A DNA stretch of 15,000 bases from Ignavibacteria bacterium (GTDB lineage: Bacteria > Bacteroidota > Ignavibacteria > Kapaibacteriales > UBA4661): the NCBI GenBank assembly GCA_013298375.1, contig JAAFHM010000057.1, forward strand, positions 1 to 15,000, given 5' to 3'. A model generated the notes under the pieces. That model ran no database searches. It was not told where the DNA came from and was given only the letters and a program-made list of their open reading frames with translations. Each line of letters begins with the position of its first letter. Position 1 is the first letter of the stretch. Made by a program: the position numbers and the translations under genes. Shown piece by piece: positions 14,312 to 15,000 of the stretch.

Positions 14312-14981
14312 CTACCCTGTCAAATGCCCATGCGCTATCAATGCGCAAACGCGCAAATCAATCACTTGTGCGCCTTGAAGTGGTTTCCATTCAAACGCTG
14401 AATCTGGCAAATTTGCATCGGGCTTGGTGTCGGTAATATCCCATTCGTGAAGTGTGGTGCCGTCATAAATGGCAATGCTTTTCAGACGTAGCTCGCGCGA
14501 AAGGCGCAGTCCGACGCGCTGCATATCGCTCATCTGGTCGCGGGCTTTGGTGGGAGCGAGGCTCAAAAGAAGGTCGTTGCTGTTTTTCTCGACAGTAAGG
14601 CTCGGTTTGTAATGGCGCGGGAAGTTCATAAAAATGCGTTCCGGCGAGATGTTATCGGGGTTATCGCGGAAATCGGATATGATAACTTTTTTTTTGCGCT
14701 GCGTCGTAGTTCCAAACTATTTTGCCGTTGCAAATAATAGTCTTTCCCATAATTTCTAAGATGTACTTATTGCCGCGTTTAAGTGCCAGAGAGCCGCGCA
14801 CGTCCTCACTTTTTATTAAAAATTTTACGCGCATAGATGCACCATCGGCGTATTTTTTTTGCACCGAAGCAAACACATCATCAGCATTTGGCACGGACTG
14901 TGCGGGCGATAAAGACGAAATACTCATACAAAATATACAAACAAAGAGCAATTGTATGCGGCGTGCGAGAATACCTACCAT
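14312..14981 (-). pseudogene. lolA: LolA-like outer-membrane lipoprotein carrier, frame broken at an A9 run
   Basis: LolA is the periplasmic chaperone that carries lipoproteins from LolCDE to the outer membrane. The first frame (14981-14661) encodes a signal peptide (about residues 1-28, ending SSLSPAQS), ADDVFASVQKKYADG, and the LolA core ALKRGNKYILEIMGKTIICNGKIVWNYD, then runs into a stop after an unrelated tail. The second frame (down to 14312) continues the family pattern with VIISDFRDNPDN, SPERIFMNFP and DLLLSLAP. The two join at nine A on the minus strand (14695-14687). Removing one A, or adding two, would restore a single frame of about 222 residues, the normal length. This may be a sequencing error, a true mutation, or transcript slippage. 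The gene converges on the M50 protease. Only 19 bases are visible upstream of its start. Confidence 0.85.
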
Positions 14982-15000
14982 AGTGAAATCTCAAAAAATG

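Noticed and set aside
14687..14695. Programmed -1 ribosomal frameshifting in lolA at A-AAA-AAG
   Set aside because: The zero frame is not in register with the heptamer, and a -1 shift does not lead into the LolA frame; a +1 or -2 change is required.

Overview
The window looks like a chromosomal segment of a Gram-negative bacterium of the Bacteroidota/Chlorobiota (FCB) kind. A LolA-type lipoprotein carrier and a lipoprotein signal peptide imply an outer membrane. Three promoters fit the Bacteroidota pattern TTG (or TTT)-N20-TAnnTTTG. Several genes nevertheless carry clear Shine-Dalgarno sequences (AGGAG, AAGGAG), which argues against a typical Bacteroides and fits Chlorobi, Ignavibacteria or Kapabacteria-like lineages. 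This placement is an inference.

Left part, all on the minus strand (1-6746). It holds the 5' part of a HAD phosphatase gene, tRNA-His(GTG) with its own promoter and terminator, a PHP-domain phosphoesterase followed by a THUMP/SAM RNA methyltransferase, an APC amino-acid permease with a strong terminator, and an apparent operon of GDP-mannose 4,6-dehydratase, a DUF2283 protein and a secreted Ser/Gly-rich protein with a C-terminal membrane anchor.

Right part, mostly on the plus strand (6872-14240). A MarR regulator and a small muconolactone-isomerase/YciI-like protein share TGTTGC operator-like sites. Next come a CDGSH iron-sulfur protein, dihydrofolate reductase and an RlmD-type rRNA m5U methyltransferase in a close row, an orphan lipoprotein, grpE-dnaJ with a terminator, a helical 88-residue orphan, and an M50 site-2-type metalloprotease. 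A convergent minus-strand lolA closes the window; its frame is broken at a run of nine A.

Most of this is housekeeping: RNA modification, folate, chaperones and envelope biogenesis. I see no mobile element, CRISPR array, defence island or biosynthetic cluster. The best leads are the broken lolA, the MarR operator set, the uniform promoter class, the NPEY methyltransferase motif, and hairpins that ordinary terminators do not fully explain.
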